From assembly GCA_015501075.1 (NCBI GenBank), contig JADNYJ010000229.1, positions 1-56,475 of the forward strand: a DNA stretch of 56,475 nt, read 5' to 3'. The notes under the pieces were generated by a model. It ran no database searches. It had not been told where the DNA came from and saw nothing but the letters and a program-made list of their open reading frames with translations. Below, one piece after another: positions 54,421 through 56,475 of this stretch (the stretch's first letter is position 1; the number at the start of each line of letters is the position of its first letter). This DNA comes from Gymnopilus junonius. Taxonomy: Eukaryota > Basidiomycota > Agaricomycetes > Agaricales > Galerinaceae. Both the position numbers and the translations under genes were made by a program.

Positions 54421-55695
54421 ATGTCCACTGCGAATTATTTTCGCTCAGCAACATCGCGCGCGACTTGTCCGATGACATCATGAAGAAATGTCGCAACTAT
54501 GTCAGTATCGGAATAGCGCTGAAAACGCCCAACTTGCTTTCAATATGCTCGACAAGGAGCTGGACAAAATAATGGTGCATCTTCATAATTTTTATCTATC
54601 TTTCTATTTCATTTTAAATTATCATTAGATGGTTGCGCTCCGTGAGCCAGCCAACATTGCTTTGATCCGCGATCCCTCTTTTCTTCTCGAGCGCTTCTTC
54701 GAGCTTCGCGGCCTCTACCAGAAGGTGCAAGACGTCATCAAAATTCGTGGCACTATCGAGTCCTCGATTTATCACACAATCTTTGAAGTCTGCAGCACTG
54801 TCCAGTGGCGTCGCAATGAAAAGGTCCAGCTGAGACAGTTCAATCTGTTGCTCTTCCTCAGCCTTCTCTTCAGCCTTCTCCTGTCGCAGATATGCCCATA
54901 GGTGCTAAGGATGTCATCAAGGTGCGCTGATATTTTTATAATATCTTGCTAACACTCTAATGATGTTTTCAGCGTCGTCCTCGCATTAAATCTACGAAAT
55001 ATGTTCAAGATTCAGATGGGGAAGAGCCTGAGCAGGTCTCAAACAAAGATGTCGCTCATTCTGACCATGAGGTACATTATCATTTTTCTTCTTCATCTGT
55101 CCAGTTTTAACTGAACTTGTTTTTAATTAAAATAGGACAACAACATGAAGATTGACGATGAGGCTGGTCCTCCTCCCAGTTCTTCGACTTCTGAGGAGTC
55201 CGTGGTCATTATTAATTCTAGTCCCGCAGCCCCAGCGGCTGCTAAGGTGCGCTTCATGGTGTCTTAATTTTATCATTCTTAAATCTTTGCTTTATAGCTT
55301 CTTTCTAAACCCTCGGTAATGCTCCTTCCCTATCATGAAGTTCCTGGCATTGACCTTGGTCGGTCTTATTTGAAGGCTCAGAAGACGCTCGCCAAAGCTG
55401 AAAAGACATCGAAGGCTAGCCCTCATTTTAAAAAGGCTAAACACTCTCAAGATGCTGATCTCTCAGGTGTGTGTCCTCCTTTCTCAATATTATTTATTTC
55501 TGACAATAGTCTTATTTAGCCAATAGCGACCTTCTCATTGTCCGAGCTAATCTTCAGACTGTCCAGACACGAGTTGGAAATCTTGACTTCGAGATATCCT
55601 CTCTCTCTCGCTGTCTCGCTGATTTTCGTGAACAGGAAGCGACGCTTCGCCTTCGCCTTCATGAACTTGAGAAAATCGAGAGGTCTCGCAAGTGA
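54421..55695 (+). CDS. Antisense accessory gene of the second Gypsy element, six or more exons
   Basis: Begins at ATG 54421 (MSTANYFRSATSRAT); exon 1 contains a frame break before NAQLAFNMLDKELDKIM. Introns are clear: about 54573-54629 (GTGCAT..ATTAG), 54921-54972 (GTGCGC..TTTCAG), 55070-55135 (GTACAT..AAATAG), 55246-55298 (GTGCGC..TTATAG) and 55466-55518 (GTGTGT..TTTAG). Exons encode ALREPANIALIRDPSFLLER, RRPRIKSTKYVQDSDGEEPE, DNNMKIDDEAGPPPSSSTSE, LRSYLKAQ-type basic stretch KAQKTLAKAEKTSKASPHFK, and a coiled-coil end NLDFEISSLSRCLADFREQE, stopping at 55693-55695. It is convergent with the integrase, 87 bp away. No known domain is recognised. It parallels the ORF at 33494-34539. Confidence 0.55.
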
Positions 55696-55782
55696 AAGGC
55701 CTCATAATCATTAGATGGCGCAGTTTTACATATTTTGGCCCATAAGTAGTTTTAAATTACTTGTTGGACTTAGATAGAATTT

Positions 55783-56475
55783 TTATGCATCATCTTTATC
55801 TGAATTTTCGCTTTCACTTTCAATTAAGTTTACTCCATCCATTAAATAATCATGCTTTTCTCTTACTTGAGAATTATTCATAAGGACTTCGTCCTCAGCT
55901 AGATCATCAATTTGAATAAGTTGGCCTTCATCTAATCCAGTGAAATTTAACACATTATCTGGGATATCAATCTTAGTTCTTGCAAAATAAGGTACAACGC
56001 GAAAAGCGCCTATTTTAGCTTTTAATACTGCACCATTCATTTCTGCAACTATATATGCACCACCTGGTCTTCGTGATACAACAATCATTGGGCCAAGGTA
56101 TCTGGATTTCATTTTACGATCCAATGATCCCTCAATGGATGCATTGCGAATTAAAACCAAATCTCCTGGTTCAAATTTATAGTCATGTATTACTGCAGCA
56201 TTATCCCTTTCATATCTTTCAAGCTGCTTTAATTTGTCTTGATCAATTCTCTTCATCATTTGTCTAACATGTATCTGATGTTTAGCCAATGCTCTTGCTC
56301 TCAAGGCAATTAATTCAACATCAGTGAGTACACCTTTTGGTGGTCTAACAAGCCAAGTCGCTTCTTTCACATCTATTGGCAAAACTGGATGCGTGCCAGT
56401 TGCAAAATAATATGGGGAACAGCCAAATCGCTTTCTAACACTAACACGATCTGCCCACAAAAATACAGCATGGAG
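55783..56475 (-). CDS. pol: Ty3/Gypsy integrase C-terminal part, runs off the right edge
   Basis: Open from 55783 to the window end with no stop, about 230 codons. It begins (at the right edge) in the integrase core end, GCSPYYFATGTHPVLPID, followed by a helical part, YKFEPGDLVLIRNASIEGSL, SRYLGPMIVVSRRPGGAYIV (the GPY/F-type module) and FRVVPYFARTKIDIPDNV, then an acidic tail with ESESENSDKDD. This is the usual Gypsy integrase C-terminus of basidiomycetes. It is the only transposon gene in the window without a visible defect, so this element may be younger than the rest. Confidence 0.85.
   Translation of the reverse strand, partial: LHAVFLWADRVSVRKRFGCSPYYFATGTHPVLPIDVKEATWLVRPPKGVLTDVELIALRARALAKHQIHVRQMMKRIDQDKLKQLERYERDNAAVIHDYKFEPGDLVLIRNASIEGSLDRKMKSRYLGPMIVVSRRPGGAYIVAEMNGAVLKAKIGAFRVVPYFARTKIDIPDNVLNFTGLDEGQLIQIDDLAEDEVLMNNSQVREKHDYLMDGVNLIESESENSDKDDA

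Overview
The window looks like a transposon-dense accessory region of an Agaricomycete (basidiomycete) genome. Genes have short (about 43-75 nt) GT-AG introns, and several protein families are ones I know from mushroom-forming fungi: the KDZ-associated CxC5/CxC6 proteins, Tnp2-type transposases, Tad1-like LINEs with RNase H, and two lineage-specific hypothetical families. No intact single-copy host gene was recognised. Almost every coding region is broken, often by CGA to TGA changes, which suggests CpG-directed decay of repeats. Genus and species cannot be called.

Layout. 1-3063: mostly non-coding, with one C-terminal ORF fragment at the left edge and two adjacent hairpins. 3067-17347: a 14.3-kb CACTA-type DNA transposon with CACTG termini, ACT target duplications, TIRs of about 1.44 kb and arrays of palindromic subterminal motifs. 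It carries a Tnp2 transposase C-terminus plus cargo: scrambled P4-ATPase (phospholipid flippase) fragments, two Agaricomycete hypothetical genes, a WD40 gene and a conserved C-terminal fragment. 17351-18560: low-complexity DNA. 18560-21600: a RecQ-like helicase pseudogene split by a 1.54-kb Tc1/mariner element with DD34E spacing. 21755-22584: a foldback MITE and a 14-bp tandem repeat. 22590-24300: AT-rich, no genes. 24302-32380: inverted arms of about 800 bp around a two-gene KDZ-like element (a CxC5/CxC6 protein and a lysine-rich protein), with a 550-bp hairpin built around a LINE relic in the left arm.

32891-39038 is a Ty3/Gypsy element in minus orientation, with 474-bp LTRs and a decayed pol. 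A spliced accessory ORF lies antisense to pol. 39039-41580 is AT-rich with GATAA repeats and a divergent array of 12-bp repeats. 41595-52435 is a LINE graveyard: a TA-flanked 695-bp MITE, LINE fragments, a tRNA-like gene, an internally deleted plus-strand LINE, a Copia LTR with an initiator-tRNA half-site, a 5'-truncated LINE with a 15-bp target duplication, and one nearly full-length minus-strand LINE. 52436-56475 is the end of a second Gypsy element: a probable LTR, a spliced accessory gene on the antisense strand with its own TATA box, and an integrase C-terminus that runs off the window.

The strongest observations are the giant gene-carrying CACTA element and the independent presence, in two Gypsy elements, of an antisense spliced gene between pol and the LTR.
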